Positions 45,644 through 56,602 of a stretch of DNA of 60,455 nucleotides are shown here, piece by piece (position 1 is the stretch's first letter; each line of letters starts with the position of its first letter). The position numbers and the translations under genes are program-made. The notes below the pieces were generated by a model. It had not been told where the DNA came from. It ran no database searches and saw only the letters and a list, made by a program, of their open reading frames with translations. The stretch comes from Opitutaceae bacterium (lineage in GTDB: Bacteria > Verrucomicrobiota > Verrucomicrobiia > Opitutales > Opitutaceae), in contig JAUYAK010000074.1 in the NCBI GenBank assembly GCA_030693515.1, positions 1-60,455 of the forward strand, read 5' to 3'.

Positions 45644-46107
45644 AAACTTCCCGTCACCTTTTCGTTTTGCTCCTCGGCCTGCTGGCGAGCCCGGCGCTCT
45701 GGTCCGCCCTGCCGCCCGCGATCGCGGTGGTCCAGGCCGACCATGCCCGCGTCAAGGCGATGATGGCGGGCGATGCCGCCACACTGGGGGCGCTGATGTC
45801 GGATCAACTGCGCTTCGCGCACTCCGACGGCCGCGTCGAATCCAAGGCCGACTACGTGAAAAATCTCCTCGCCGGCGACACCGCCTACGCCGACGTGAAA
45901 CTGCGCGAGGTCGAGACCAAGCAAATCGCGCCGGATGTCGTCTATGTGCTCGGCGCCCAGCAGATGCGCAAGCGGCTCGGCCCCGACTGGTCGGACGTGT
46001 TCCTCCGCTATCTCGCCGTGTGGCGCAACGAAGGCGGCGTTTGGCGACTCGTAGCCTGGCAGTCCGCGCGCCCCGCGGGCAACAGCGTCGTGCCGCCGAA
46101 GAAATAA
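45640..46107 (+). CDS. Secreted SnoaL/DUF4440-like protein
   Basis: 155 residues, coupled to glcF by an ATGA overlap. A Sec signal peptide is likely (residues 1-22, HLFVLLLGLLASPALWSA). The mature part is one NTF2-like domain: AIAVVQADHARVKAMMAGDAATLGALMSDQLRFAHSDG, then LAVWRNEGGVWRLVAWQS, both typical of DUF4440. The function of these small proteins is usually unknown. Being translated with glycolate oxidase suggests a periplasmic accessory role, which is inference. Confidence 0.75.
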   Translation: MKTSRHLFVLLLGLLASPALWSALPPAIAVVQADHARVKAMMAGDAATLGALMSDQLRFAHSDGRVESKADYVKNLLAGDTAYADVKLREVETKQIAPDVVYVLGAQQMRKRLGPDWSDVFLRYLAVWRNEGGVWRLVAWQSARPAGNSVVPPKK

Positions 46108-46160
46108 CCGGCCGTCAGCGAGCCGGAATCGGCCGCGCCCACAATCACCGTGGCAGCAAA

Positions 46161-46180
46161 GCGGGGTGAGGGCACCCCGC
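46161..46180. terminator. Perfect GC-rich hairpin between convergent genes
   Basis: The 8-base arms GCGGGGTG and CACCCCGC enclose the loop AGGG. It lies midway between the stops of the SnoaL-like gene (46107) and the convergent permease gene (46217). There is no T tract on either strand, so it may be a repeat fragment or a weak bidirectional 3' element. Confidence 0.35.
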
Positions 46181-46216
46181 CTACATCGAAAAAACGAATC
46201 TTGACGGATCGGCGCC

Positions 46217-47863
<1,647 letters not shown>

Positions 47864-48144
47864 GGGAGGGTCGGAAGAGGGGGAGATGGAGAGACAGGGA
47901 GACGGCGAGAAAGCGGGGCTGGGCGCTACCATGCACGCGAGGTGCGTCGCACCATGATGGCGAAGGGGCGGGTCGCAGGGAGTCAGGCGCGCGTGCAGGA
48001 GGCGAGCGGTTTTTTGAGCCTCGCCGAATACCAGCGTGATTGGAGTGTGCCGGCGGGCCGTCAAGCCGGCTGCACAAGACCACAAGAGGAATTTCGTTGC
48101 ACGGAGGCAGGGGCCCGCGGCGAATCGCCGGAACGCTTTTCCGC

Positions 48145-48732
48145 ATGAAATTTCTCCCTCTCACCCTCACCGGTCGCGCCGTGCGGCTCGAACCGTTGGC
48201 CGAGGTCCATCATGCTGCGCTGGAGCGCAACGGCGCGGACGCGGAGGTGTGGCGATGGATGACCTTCGCCCCTGCCGATCCGCGGGAGAAGGTGCGCGCG
48301 TGGTGCGCGAAGCTCGGAGCCATGCAGGCGCGCGGCGAGGCGGTGGCGTTTGCGATTGTCGATGCGGCGCGCGGCGAGGCCGTGGGCGGAACCGTGCTCT
48401 TCGACTACGCGGAAGCGCACAAGCACGTGGAGATCGGCTACACCTGGCTGGCGCGGACCGCATGGCGGACCGCGATCAACACCGAAGCAAAATACCTTCT
48501 GCTGCGGCATGCCTTCGAGACCCTCGGACTGAATCGCGTGCAGTTGAAGACGGATGCGCGCAACGAACGTTCGCAAGCTGCCATCGCCCGGCTGGGCGCG
48601 GTGCGCGAGGGCGTGTGGCGCGCGCACATGGTGCTGCCGGACGGACATGTGCGCGACTCGGTCGTGTTCTCCATCATCGCCGCCGAGTGGCCGGCGGTGA
48701 AGACGCGACTGGAGCAATCGATGGATCGGTAA
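48145..48732 (+). CDS. GNAT family N-acetyltransferase (RimJ/RimL-like)
   Basis: 195 residues from the ATG at 48145. LTGRAVRLEPLAEVHHAAL starts the fold. HVEIGYTWLARTAWRTAINTEAKYLLLRHAF includes the acetyl-CoA region and NRVQLKTDARNERSQAAIARLGAVREGVWR is the typical C-terminal RimJ/RimL signature. The acceptor is unknown: a protein N-terminus or a small molecule. It converges with the M28 peptidase gene, whose stop is six bases away. Confidence 0.85.
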   Translation: MKFLPLTLTGRAVRLEPLAEVHHAALERNGADAEVWRWMTFAPADPREKVRAWCAKLGAMQARGEAVAFAIVDAARGEAVGGTVLFDYAEAHKHVEIGYTWLARTAWRTAINTEAKYLLLRHAFETLGLNRVQLKTDARNERSQAAIARLGAVREGVWRAHMVLPDGHVRDSVVFSIIAAEWPAVKTRLEQSMDR

Positions 48733-48738
48733 GCCGCG

Positions 48739-50136
48739 TCAAAGCCCCTGCGTGTCCACGAGCCACACCAGCGCGGCGAGGGCGCCCGCGCCGAGATGGA
48801 GTTCGCGGGGATGCACCTTGTCGATCGAGTCGGCCGTCGTGTGGTGGTAGTCGAAGTAGCGCTGCGAATCAGGCGTGAGGCCGGCGACCGCGATGCCTTG
48901 GGCGAGCAGCGGGCCCACATCGGCTCCGCCCGTGCCTTTGACGAAGGTGTTCAGGCCATACGGCGCAAAGAGCGGCGCCCAGCGCGCAGTGGCGCGTTCG
49001 TGCAGGTCGCCCTGGGTGCTGCCGAGGTTGAAGCCGCGGGGCTGGAAGCCGCCGTTGTCCGTCTCGATGGCGATGAGGTGCCGCTCCTTCCTCTCGCGCA
49101 CGGCCGCCGCGTAGGCGAGCGAGCCGCGGAGGCCGTTCTCCTCGTTGGTGAAGAGCACGCAGCGCAACGTGTGGCGCGGCCGCAGCCCGAGCGCCCGGAA
49201 GATCCGCAGCACCTCGATCGACTGCACGACGCCCGCGCCGTTGTCGTGCGCGCCGGGTGACACATCCCACGAGTCGAGGTGGCCGCCGACCAAAATGATG
49301 CGCTCGGGAAACTCCGTCCCGCGGATCTCGCCGAGCACGTTGTGCGAGGGCGCATCGGGCAGCCAGCGGGAGTTGATCGTGAGAGCGACGCGCACCGCCG
49401 CGCCGCCGGAGTTTTTCGCCGCCGCCAGCGCGGCGCTGAGCTTCTCCGCGGCGAGCGTCGAGATCGCAGCGGCCGGGATGCGCGGAGCGTCGGGCGCGTA
49501 GGTGGTGCCGCCGGTGTGGGGAAGATCGTCGAGGGCGTGCGTCATCGAACGCACGATCACCGCGACGGCACCGAGGCGCGCCGCCGCCGAGGGCCCGCGG
49601 CTGCGCACGCCGACGCCCGTGCTGTAAGCCGTGCCGGGCCGGATGATCGCAGGGTCCATCGGGCGGTTGAAGAAGACGATTTTGCCGGCGACCTGCTCGC
49701 GGCTGAGCGCGGCGATCTCTTCGAGCGACTTTACCTCGACGACCCCCGCCTCGATCCCGCCGGCGGGCGTGGGCACGGAACCACCGAGCGCGAAAGCCGC
49801 GAGCGGTTGCGCGGTGCCGCCGGCGTGGAGCGTGACGGTTTCCTTGGCACCACGCTCCCAATGCGGAACCATCACGTCCTGCCGGTAAACCCGATCCGCG
49901 CCGGCGCGCTGGAGCGCGCCCTCCGCCCACACGACGGCGCCGGCGAGATTTTTCGAACCGGCGAGCCGACCGGGGTGATTGGTGACGAGCGTGCGGAGCT
50001 CCTCATAGGCGCGACCGCGCACGATCGCCTCCTCGAAAATGGCGCGCACGCGCACGGCCTCGTCGGCGGGCGCCTGGGCACGGACGGCGGAGACCGCGGC
50101 GAGAACGGCCACGGCAAGAGGAGGCAGGCAGCGCAT
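48739..50136 (-). CDS. Secreted M28 family zinc peptidase (carboxypeptidase Q-like)
   Basis: 465 residues from the ATG at 50136; an in-frame extension of 12 codons upstream is rejected because the signal peptide (LAVAVLAAVSAVRAQ) follows the later ATG. A PA-type insertion occupies about 100-260. The M28 zinc ligands are visible: GGHLDSWD (H286), AHDNGAG (D298), TNEENGLRG (E332/E333), ETDNGG (D360), and YHHTTADS (H431/H432). It is periplasmic or secreted and probably acts as an aminopeptidase/dipeptidase. Confidence 0.87.
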   Translation of the reverse strand: MRCLPPLAVAVLAAVSAVRAQAPADEAVRVRAIFEEAIVRGRAYEELRTLVTNHPGRLAGSKNLAGAVVWAEGALQRAGADRVYRQDVMVPHWERGAKETVTLHAGGTAQPLAAFALGGSVPTPAGGIEAGVVEVKSLEEIAALSREQVAGKIVFFNRPMDPAIIRPGTAYSTGVGVRSRGPSAAARLGAVAVIVRSMTHALDDLPHTGGTTYAPDAPRIPAAAISTLAAEKLSAALAAAKNSGGAAVRVALTINSRWLPDAPSHNVLGEIRGTEFPERIILVGGHLDSWDVSPGAHDNGAGVVQSIEVLRIFRALGLRPRHTLRCVLFTNEENGLRGSLAYAAAVRERKERHLIAIETDNGGFQPRGFNLGSTQGDLHERATARWAPLFAPYGLNTFVKGTGGADVGPLLAQGIAVAGLTPDSQRYFDYHHTTADSIDKVHPRELHLGAGALAALVWLVDTQGL

Positions 50137-50231
50137 GGCGAAGGTTCTTCGCGCGTCGCCGCGCGGACACAAGCGGGGAGTGGCGGGCCGGCGGGCCAGC
50201 GCGGGTGCGCCGGAGCGGATCAGGGTTTGAG

Positions 50232-50300
50232 GTAGGGCGGGGCTGTGACCCGCCCATTCGCGCGCTGAGTATTCGAGGGCGGGTCACAGGCCCGCCCTAC
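50232..50300. repeat. Large inverted repeat (GTAGGGCGGG / CCCGCCCTAC)
   Basis: Arms of 24 bases (50232-50255 and 50277-50300) pair with a single mismatch around a 21-base spacer. The ends are GTAGGGCGG and CCGCCCTAC. It sits between the M28 start and the DUF1592 gene end. I take it as a dispersed intergenic repeat that could also act as an RNA hairpin 3' of the DUF1592 transcript. Confidence 0.75.
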
Positions 50301-50307
50301 CCCGGAA

Positions 50308-53058
50308 TCACTTCGATCGGAAGAGCTCGCTCTGCACGATGGCGTGGACAATGGAGCGCACGCCGTGGCCGGAGCCCGCGGTCTCGCGCACGAGTTTCTC
50401 GATGGCCGGGCGGTCGCTGAAGCGCACCGGCGCGCCGGTGGCGTAAATCATGAGCTGGCTCGCGAGATTGCGGGCGACCTCGGTCTCGCGATCGAGGAGG
50501 AGGCGCTTGAATTCGCGCACATCGGCGAAGGCCCGCCCATCGGGGACGTGGCCGGCGGCATCAACGGGCAAGCCGTAATGCCACTCGAAGGGCTGGCCAT
50601 TTTTGCCGAGGCCTTTTTCCCCCGGCTTGTCCTCCGCAACCGCGCGGTAGCGGTCGCGCCAGGCGCCCATGATGTCGAAGCTCTCGAGCGCAAAACCCGG
50701 CGGGTCGATTTTGTCGTGGCAGGCGGCGCAGCTCTTGTCGGCCCGGTGCTGCTCCAGCTGCTGGCGGATGGTGACGGCGCCGCGGATATCGGGCTCGACC
50801 GCGGGCACGGGCGGGGGCGGCGGAATCTCGAGGCCGAGGATGCGCTCGACGATCCATTTGCCGCGAAGCACCGGCGAGGTGGTGGTGCCGTTGGCCGTGA
50901 CCTTGAGCACGCTGGCCTGCGTCATGAGGCCGCCGCGCGGCGAGCCGGGGGGCAGCGCGACGCGGCGCGGGGTGCTGCCGGTCACGCCCGGGATGCCATA
51001 GTGGTCCGCGAGCCGCTCGTTGAGAAACGTGAAGTCGGAATCGATGAGATTCCGCGCGGGCAAATCCCGGTCAATCAGCTCGGCGAAGAAGAGCTGGGTC
51101 TCGAGCACGGCGGCCTCGGTCAGCGCATCGTCGAGGTAGTAGTCGTTGTAGAGCGTCGTGGAGGGCGTGGTGTCCTCCATTTTCCGGAGATCGACCCAGT
51201 AATCGAGAAACGCATCCGTGAAGCGCCGGGCCTTCGGGTCGGCGAGGAGGCGCTCGGTCTCGGTGCGGAGCCCGGCCGGTGTGCGGAGTTCGCCGCGCGC
51301 GGCGCGGACGCGGAGCGCGGCGTCGGGCTCCGAATTCCAGAGGAAGAACGCGAGCCGTGAGGCCAGCGCATGATCGTTGAGCAGGCCGGGCTGCTCATCG
51401 AGGAAGATGAAGGCCGGCGAGGCGAGCACGGCCGTGTAGCACGCGAGCATGGCCTCGGTGAAACTGAGGCCGGCCCGGGTGCGATCGTCGAAGAGCGCCA
51501 CGAAGCGATCCGCGTCCGCGGCGTCCACGGGGCGGCGGTAGGCACGCGCGATGAAGCCACGCAGCAGGCGCGCCGCATCGGCGCGGGGGTTTTGCGAGAC
51601 GACCTCGACCTGCGTCTCCTCAAGCGCCACCACGCGCTGGCCAGCGTTACGGCCCGTGTCGCGACGCTCGCCGCCGGGCACGGTGGCAATGGGAATGCCG
51701 CCGGTCTTTTTTTGCGCAGCCCGCAGCGGCAGATCGCCAAAGAGGAGACGGTAGCCGGCGGCGGTGGACTCGTCGTAGAGCGGACCCTCGACCTCCATCC
51801 AGCGGAAGGCGACGGCCGGCGCGCCCTCGGGTGTCATGTGCGGGTTGCGGAAATTATTCGGCCGCGAGCGGTAGAGGCGCGAAGCGTCGGGCACGAGTGT
51901 CTCATTGGCGAGCAGCCAGACCTCCCCAAGATCATGGACCGCGGGCTCGGGAGTGAGATCGAATTCGCCGATGCGGCGGTTCAGGACGCCGTTGCGCGTG
52001 TAAACCGTGATCGGCTCGTGGCGGCGGCCGGGCTGCGGATGGTCATAGTCGCCGACATTTTTGTTGGGCGGACGCGGCGTGCCTTTCTTGTCCTGCTCGC
52101 CTTTGAACGACATCGAAATGCCGCCCGGCGGCACCCACAGCGTGTAGCCGCTGAAGCGCACGCGGTAGCGGCCGGCGACCGGCGCGCGAAACCCGTCCCA
52201 CCGGTAGGTGAAGCCCGTGACGTAGTTGCTGGAGACCCAGCCGATCGCCTCCTCGTCGCGCCGCGCGGGATCGCTGAGCGGTTCGCGCAGCCAGCGCACC
52301 TCGGGCTGCGCGGTGTGCAACCCGACCACGGGAAAGGTCATGCGGTCGGGCGAGGAGTTGAAGATGCTGCCGGTGAACTTGCTCGTGAGCGTGCGCTGAT
52401 CGCGGGCGTAGTGGCGCACGGTCGTCGTGGGCGGCTGCGCAAACTGCACGCTGAGGACCTGCCGCATCGCATAGTCGGCCGCGCTCATGTAGCGCGACAG
52501 GTGGACGTGTGAGACGTCGAGGGCGCGACTGAGCTTGTTGAAGCGGTGCGACTCGCCGTCCTCGGGAAAGAGGCCCTTCACCTGCAGCCACGGCGCGGCG
52601 AAGAGATCGCGCAGGGTGTTCTCATATTCGTAGCCGTTGAGGCGGCGGGCTGTGGCGCGGCCTTCGCGCGCGGCGACCTCGCGCTCATACGCGGTGAACG
52701 CGCCGGCGAGCGAACCCTGGACCGACGACAGTTCCGCGGCCTCCGGGCGCGCCTTGTTCTTCGGCGGCATCTCGCCCGCCTCCAGGCGATCATGGATGCG
52801 AATCCACCGATCAAAGTTAGCGCGGTCGGCCGGTTGAAACGCGAGCGACGTGAGGTCGAGGCCCGCCTCCTTGTCGGTGTCGTTGTGGCAGTTCGCGCAG
52901 TGTTTTTCGACGAAAGCGGGAGCGAGCGGCGGTCCGGACGCAGCGAAAAGCGGCGCGGCGGAAAACAAGAGCGCGAACAGCCCGCCTCGCGCGAGGCGGG
53001 ACCGAAAGTTGCGAAGCGTCCCTGCTCTCCCGAGCAGGGCTACCAATCCGGGGCTCAT
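50308..53058 (-). CDS. DUF1592-family planctomycete-type cytochrome c protein
   Basis: 916 residues from the ATG at 53058 (ATGA overlap with the upstream DUF1552 gene). A signal peptide lies at about 20-40. The first heme motif is C54-x2-C57-H58 (HCANCHND, planctomycete cytochrome c domain). Then DUF1587 ([15 protein letters not shown]), DUF1595/1592 ([33 protein letters not shown]), DUF1588 ([17 protein letters not shown]) and DUF1585 (MIYATG) follow. A second C-x2-C-H (SCAACHDK) occurs late. The function is not established; paired with DUF1552 it is presumed to be periplasmic electron transfer or degradation. Confidence 0.88.
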   Translation of the reverse strand: MSPGLVALLGRAGTLRNFRSRLARGGLFALLFSAAPLFAASGPPLAPAFVEKHCANCHNDTDKEAGLDLTSLAFQPADRANFDRWIRIHDRLEAGEMPPKNKARPEAAELSSVQGSLAGAFTAYEREVAAREGRATARRLNGYEYENTLRDLFAAPWLQVKGLFPEDGESHRFNKLSRALDVSHVHLSRYMSAADYAMRQVLSVQFAQPPTTTVRHYARDQRTLTSKFTGSIFNSSPDRMTFPVVGLHTAQPEVRWLREPLSDPARRDEEAIGWVSSNYVTGFTYRWDGFRAPVAGRYRVRFSGYTLWVPPGGISMSFKGEQDKKGTPRPPNKNVGDYDHPQPGRRHEPITVYTRNGVLNRRIGEFDLTPEPAVHDLGEVWLLANETLVPDASRLYRSRPNNFRNPHMTPEGAPAVAFRWMEVEGPLYDESTAAGYRLLFGDLPLRAAQKKTGGIPIATVPGGERRDTGRNAGQRVVALEETQVEVVSQNPRADAARLLRGFIARAYRRPVDAADADRFVALFDDRTRAGLSFTEAMLACYTAVLASPAFIFLDEQPGLLNDHALASRLAFFLWNSEPDAALRVRAARGELRTPAGLRTETERLLADPKARRFTDAFLDYWVDLRKMEDTTPSTTLYNDYYLDDALTEAAVLETQLFFAELIDRDLPARNLIDSDFTFLNERLADHYGIPGVTGSTPRRVALPPGSPRGGLMTQASVLKVTANGTTTSPVLRGKWIVERILGLEIPPPPPVPAVEPDIRGAVTIRQQLEQHRADKSCAACHDKIDPPGFALESFDIMGAWRDRYRAVAEDKPGEKGLGKNGQPFEWHYGLPVDAAGHVPDGRAFADVREFKRLLLDRETEVARNLASQLMIYATGAPVRFSDRPAIEKLVRETAGSGHGVRSIVHAIVQSELFRSK

Positions 53059-54404
53059 GCCAGCTCCAAGCCGCGCATCGTGCCGGTCGAGGAGGCGAAC
53101 TTCTCCTCCTCGATGCCCATGCGCTGCAACATCGAGACGAAGAGATTCGGCAGCGGGTAGTTCTGGGTCGTGCTGAACGCCAGATGCTGCCCGTGCTTGA
53201 AGCCGCCGCCCGCGAAGACCACGGGCATGTTGAAGCACGTGTGCTGGTTGGCGTCGCCGAAGTTGGAACCGTAGAGGACCATCGTGCGATCGAGCATCGT
53301 CTCCTCGGCCTCGCGCACCGCCTTGAGGTCGGCGAGGAGGCCGGCGACGAGCTGCATGTGGAGCTCGTCGATGGTCTTGAGCTGCGAGCGCTTGTTCTCC
53401 GATTTGCCGTGGTGCGAGAGGTTGTGGTAGCCGTCGGTGATCTTGGTGTCGGGAATCTCGAGGACGGGCGTGGAGACGCTGTCCAGCATCAGCGTGATGG
53501 CGCGGGTGGAGTCGGTCTCGAACGCGAGCCGCGCGAGATCATACATCACCTTCACCTTTTCCATGTAGGCAGCCGGGCTCGCGGGATCGACGGGCACGGG
53601 CGCCTTCACGACAGGCTTGGGTCTGGTCTCCCAACCCTGCGAGGCCTGCAACCGGTGCTCCAGATCGCGCACGCTCGTGAAATATTGATCGAGCCGGTCG
53701 CGGTCGCGGGCGGTGACGCCGCGTTGCAGCTCCTTGGCCTGGCCAGCGACCGTGTCGAGGATGCTGCGGCCTGTGTCGAGCCGGCGCATCTGCGCGGCGA
53801 CCTGCTCCGGCGTGCCTTGGAGGAAGAGCTGCTTGAAGACCTCCGCGGCCTTGTCCTCGGGCGGGATCGCGACGCCGGTGCCCGTCCACGAGAGCGAGCG
53901 CGTGCGGGTGTTGACGCCGAGTGTAATGGACGGAAAACGCGTGAGCGTGCCGATGCGCTCGGCGATGTGCTGGTCGAGCGAGATGGTGTTGCGAAATGAG
54001 CTGCTGCCCGGATGCGGCGCCGCAGTGAGGAAGCAGATGTCGGCCGGATGCCCGCCATCGACGTTGGGATGCGAGACGCCGCTGAAGACGCTGAAATCGC
54101 CGCGGTGCGCCTGCAGTTTCTCAAGGTAGGGCGAGGCTTGGTAGCCGCGGCCCGCCCCCGTGGGAAAAAACTGGTCGCCCAGCAGGCCGAGGTTGTTGCA
54201 GATGGCAAACATCCGTCGCGGCTTCGCGCCCGGCGCAAGCGGGGACGATGGCGCCGCGGCGCGCGCAAAGGACGGCAGCATCGACTCGAGGAAAGGCAGC
54301 GCGAGCGCCGTGCCCGCGCCTTGGAGGAACCGGCGGCGCGACACGGGCCGGCGCGTCGAGACATAAGGGGCGGCAGGGCGGGCGGGTGATAAGGGGTGGC
54401 GCAT
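53055..54404 (-). CDS. DUF1552 family protein, Tat-exported
   Basis: 449 residues. A twin-arginine signal is clear: [20 protein letters not shown] at residues 22-41. The mature domain has [47 protein letters not shown] and [13 protein letters not shown], typical of DUF1552 and of the related alkaline-phosphatase-like DUF1501 fold. It is normally encoded next to a DUF1592 protein, as here. The start is the first ATG after the divergent gap. Confidence 0.88.
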   Translation of the reverse strand: MRHPLSPARPAAPYVSTRRPVSRRRFLQGAGTALALPFLESMLPSFARAAAPSSPLAPGAKPRRMFAICNNLGLLGDQFFPTGAGRGYQASPYLEKLQAHRGDFSVFSGVSHPNVDGGHPADICFLTAAPHPGSSSFRNTISLDQHIAERIGTLTRFPSITLGVNTRTRSLSWTGTGVAIPPEDKAAEVFKQLFLQGTPEQVAAQMRRLDTGRSILDTVAGQAKELQRGVTARDRDRLDQYFTSVRDLEHRLQASQGWETRPKPVVKAPVPVDPASPAAYMEKVKVMYDLARLAFETDSTRAITLMLDSVSTPVLEIPDTKITDGYHNLSHHGKSENKRSQLKTIDELHMQLVAGLLADLKAVREAEETMLDRTMVLYGSNFGDANQHTCFNMPVVFAGGGFKHGQHLAFSTTQNYPLPNLFVSMLQRMGIEEEKFASSTGTMRGLELA

Positions 54405-54747
54405 GGCGGGCGGGGATTAGGCTAGACGCTGGCGAAGCCCAGACGATGCGAAGCGGCCGCAACGAGTCGAGCCTCCCGACGCCAGAATATGGCGAAGATA
54501 CCCCGTTCCGCAGGCAAACGCGCCGTTGCATTCTACAGCCGCCCGATCACGCTCCGGCCCGTCCCCCTTCCGCTCAGCGTCACACGCGCCGCCGCACCCC
54601 CGGCCGGCGCAGCGTTCAAGATGGCTCCGCCCCGCCGCTTCCTCCCGCCCCCGCCCGGCTGCACCGCCGTGCGCGCAGGCTGAGCGTTCCCCCCGCACAC
54701 AGCCCCCGTTTTTTGCCAGCAACCAACCCGCACGATCCCTCGTTCCC
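54405..54747. other. Divergent intergenic region, no gene seen
   Basis: Holds the start regions of the DUF1552 gene (minus) and the membrane-protein gene (plus). Short open frames are present but have no homology-like motif. I could not identify a convincing -35/-10 pair, operator or repeat. The final 30 bases before the plus-strand ATG are pyrimidine-rich with no Shine-Dalgarno. Confidence 0.6.
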
Positions 54748-55773
54748 ATGAACCCACACGACATCGCGTCCAATCCGCCGGCGGCCGCGCCGGCTTCGTC
54801 AGGCAGCGTCTCCGGCCAGGCCAGCGTCACGCATCTCGGCGCCGATTCCGGCGCGCAGATCCGCGGCTTCGATCCCCTCAGCCACTCCCCCCGGGGCGCC
54901 GGCACGCCCGCCTCGTCGGGCTTCGTCAGCAGCACCCTCCTCGGCGATTACGTGGGCCGTGCCCTCGGCTTCGTGAGCGCGGTGCTCAATCCCGGTCTCG
55001 TCGAAAACACCCTCGGTCTCGCCAAGCGCGGCGGCCACTATGCGGTGCTCGCCGGCGGCGCGTTCACCCTGGTCCTCGCGATCGTCGAGGCCATCCGCGG
55101 CAACTCGTTTCAGATGTTCGCCCTGGGCCTCGGGCTCGTGGCCGCGATCGGCGTGGCGCAGTTTGCCGCGACGCGCTTCCTCGACGCCGCCGGCACCGTG
55201 ATCGCCGGCACGCCGGGCCGCGTGTCGTCGTCCGCGTTTCTCGACTGCGCGGGCCTGCTGCTCGTGATGCTCGCGATCTCGTCGCTGCTGGGCGGCATCA
55301 CCGGCGCCATCGCGGAGGGGAGCGCCATCCCGCTCCTGCCGGCGGTCCTGAGCACCGCGCTCTTTGGCTGCCTGGGGGCGCTCGCGCTCCATCCCGCGGT
55401 GGTCAACACCCATCCCGGCAACGGCAGCGCCGGTGAGGAGGGGATCGGGCTGCTGTCGTTTGCGGCCAAGGCCGGGCTCAAGGTCGCGCCGCTCGTCTTC
55501 GCGCTCTTCTCGATCACGGGCGCGCTCACGCTGCTCTTTGGCTTCTTCTCGCGCGACGGCGCGCTGGTGGTGATCGCCAACAGCGCCCTCAGCCTCGTGC
55601 CGCTGCCGGTGAGGATGCCCGTCGCCGGCCCGATGATCGGCGCCGTGCTCGTCGTCGTGGCCTGCCTCGTGCCGATCCTGGCCTACGCGGGCTTCCTGCT
55701 GCAGCACCTCTTCATCGACCTGCTGCGCGCCGTGCTGAGCGTGCCGGGCAAGCTCGACGCGCTGCGCCGCTGA
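54748..55773 (+). CDS. Unrecognised multi-pass membrane protein
   Basis: 341 residues from the ATG at 54748; the in-frame extension upstream is low-complexity. The first 55 residues are polar, rich in Ala, Ser, Gly and Pro. After them lie about six hydrophobic segments (for example AVLAGGAFTLVLAIVEAI, MFALGLGLVAAIGVAQFAA, FLDCAGLLLVMLAISSLLGG). I do not recognise the family. The strong terminator 22 bases after the stop supports expression as a single-gene unit. Confidence 0.7.
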   Translation: MNPHDIASNPPAAAPASSGSVSGQASVTHLGADSGAQIRGFDPLSHSPRGAGTPASSGFVSSTLLGDYVGRALGFVSAVLNPGLVENTLGLAKRGGHYAVLAGGAFTLVLAIVEAIRGNSFQMFALGLGLVAAIGVAQFAATRFLDAAGTVIAGTPGRVSSSAFLDCAGLLLVMLAISSLLGGITGAIAEGSAIPLLPAVLSTALFGCLGALALHPAVVNTHPGNGSAGEEGIGLLSFAAKAGLKVAPLVFALFSITGALTLLFGFFSRDGALVVIANSALSLVPLPVRMPVAGPMIGAVLVVVACLVPILAYAGFLLQHLFIDLLRAVLSVPGKLDALRR

Positions 55774-55795
55774 ACCGGCCACGGCCAAACCACGA

Positions 55796-55831
55796 CGCGG
55801 ACACGCCCTCCGGCGCGTCCGCGTTTTTTTT
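55796..55831 (+). terminator. Rho-independent terminator
   Basis: Arms CGCGGACACGCC and GGCGCGTCCGCG (12 bases, one A/C mismatch) enclose the loop CTCC and are followed by eight T residues. It is placed 22 bases after the stop of the membrane-protein gene. Confidence 0.9.
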
Positions 55832-55977
55832 GCGCCCGCCCCGCAGCCACCGGTACGGCCGCGCCTCCGGGCGCAGCGCTGTTGCATGCCCGCACGACAA
55901 CTCCGCGCTTTCGTTTTCGGCGCCGCACCCTTTCGTGGACGAGCCGTGCTTGCGCGGCCATTTTTCCGCCCTGTCCC

Positions 55978-56535
55978 ATGGCCAAGTTCTTCGACGCCCT
56001 CACCCCTGCGCACCTCGAGTTCATCGCGGCGCAGAAAATCTACTTCGTCGCCTCCGCCCCGCACGCCGGCCGCGTGAACCTCTCGCCCAAGGGCATGGAC
56101 ACCTTCCGCGTGCTCTCGGCCACACGCGTGGGCTACCTCGACGGCACCGGCAGCGGCAACGAGACCGCCGCGCACCTGCTCGAGAACGGCCGCGTGACGA
56201 TCATGATGTGCTCGTTCACGACGGCTCCGCTCATCTTCCGCATCTACGGGCGGGGCCGCGCGGTGCATCCGGGCCGCGCGGACTGGGCGGAACTGCGGCC
56301 CCGCTTTGGCCCGCCGCTGCCCGGCGAACGCCAGCTGATCATCGCCGAGGTGGAAAGCGTGCAAACCTCGTGCGGGTTTGCAGTGCCGTTCTTCGACTAC
56401 CGCGGCGAGCGCGAGACGCTGATCGACTACTCCGTGAAAAAGGGCCCCGCTGGCATGGCCGATTACCGCACCAAGAAGAACCAACGCAGCATCGACGGCC
56501 TGCCGACCGGGCTGCCTGTCCCCGTCACCCCATGA
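55978..56535 (+). CDS. Pyridoxamine 5'-phosphate oxidase-fold protein
   Basis: 185 residues from the ATG at 55978; the in-frame extension to 55882 overlaps the region after the terminator and shows no family features. AKFFDALTPAHLEFIAAQKIYFVASA begins the PPOX split-barrel. GRVNLSPKGMDTFRVL, VGYLDGTGSGNETAAHL and RVTIMMCSFTTAPLIFRIYGRG are typical of the FMN-binding PPOX-like proteins of unknown substrate. A flavin- or F420-dependent reductase or a heme-related function is possible. Confidence 0.82.
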   Translation: MAKFFDALTPAHLEFIAAQKIYFVASAPHAGRVNLSPKGMDTFRVLSATRVGYLDGTGSGNETAAHLLENGRVTIMMCSFTTAPLIFRIYGRGRAVHPGRADWAELRPRFGPPLPGERQLIIAEVESVQTSCGFAVPFFDYRGERETLIDYSVKKGPAGMADYRTKKNQRSIDGLPTGLPVPVTP

Positions 56536-56552
56536 TCCATGCGCCAGGCCTT

Positions 56553-56588
56553 GTCATCGCGAGGAGCGAAGCGACATGGCGATCCAGC
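56553..56588 (+). repeat. Dispersed repeat of the GCGAGGAGCGAAGCGAC type
   Basis: The sequence GTCATCGCGAGGAGCGAAG continues GCGACATGGCGATCCAGC. I recognise this as the widespread repeat whose reading frame encodes VIARSEAT-like peptides; here one frame indeed gives VIARSEATWRSSW. It lies between the PPOX gene and the HAD gene and creates a false upstream ATG for the HAD gene. Confidence 0.75.
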
Positions 56589-56602
56589 TGGAATCCCATC
56601 CC

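Noticed and set aside
54489-54683. Short plus-strand open frame in the divergent gap
   Set aside because: Pro/Arg-rich with no homology-like motif; expected by chance in GC-rich DNA.
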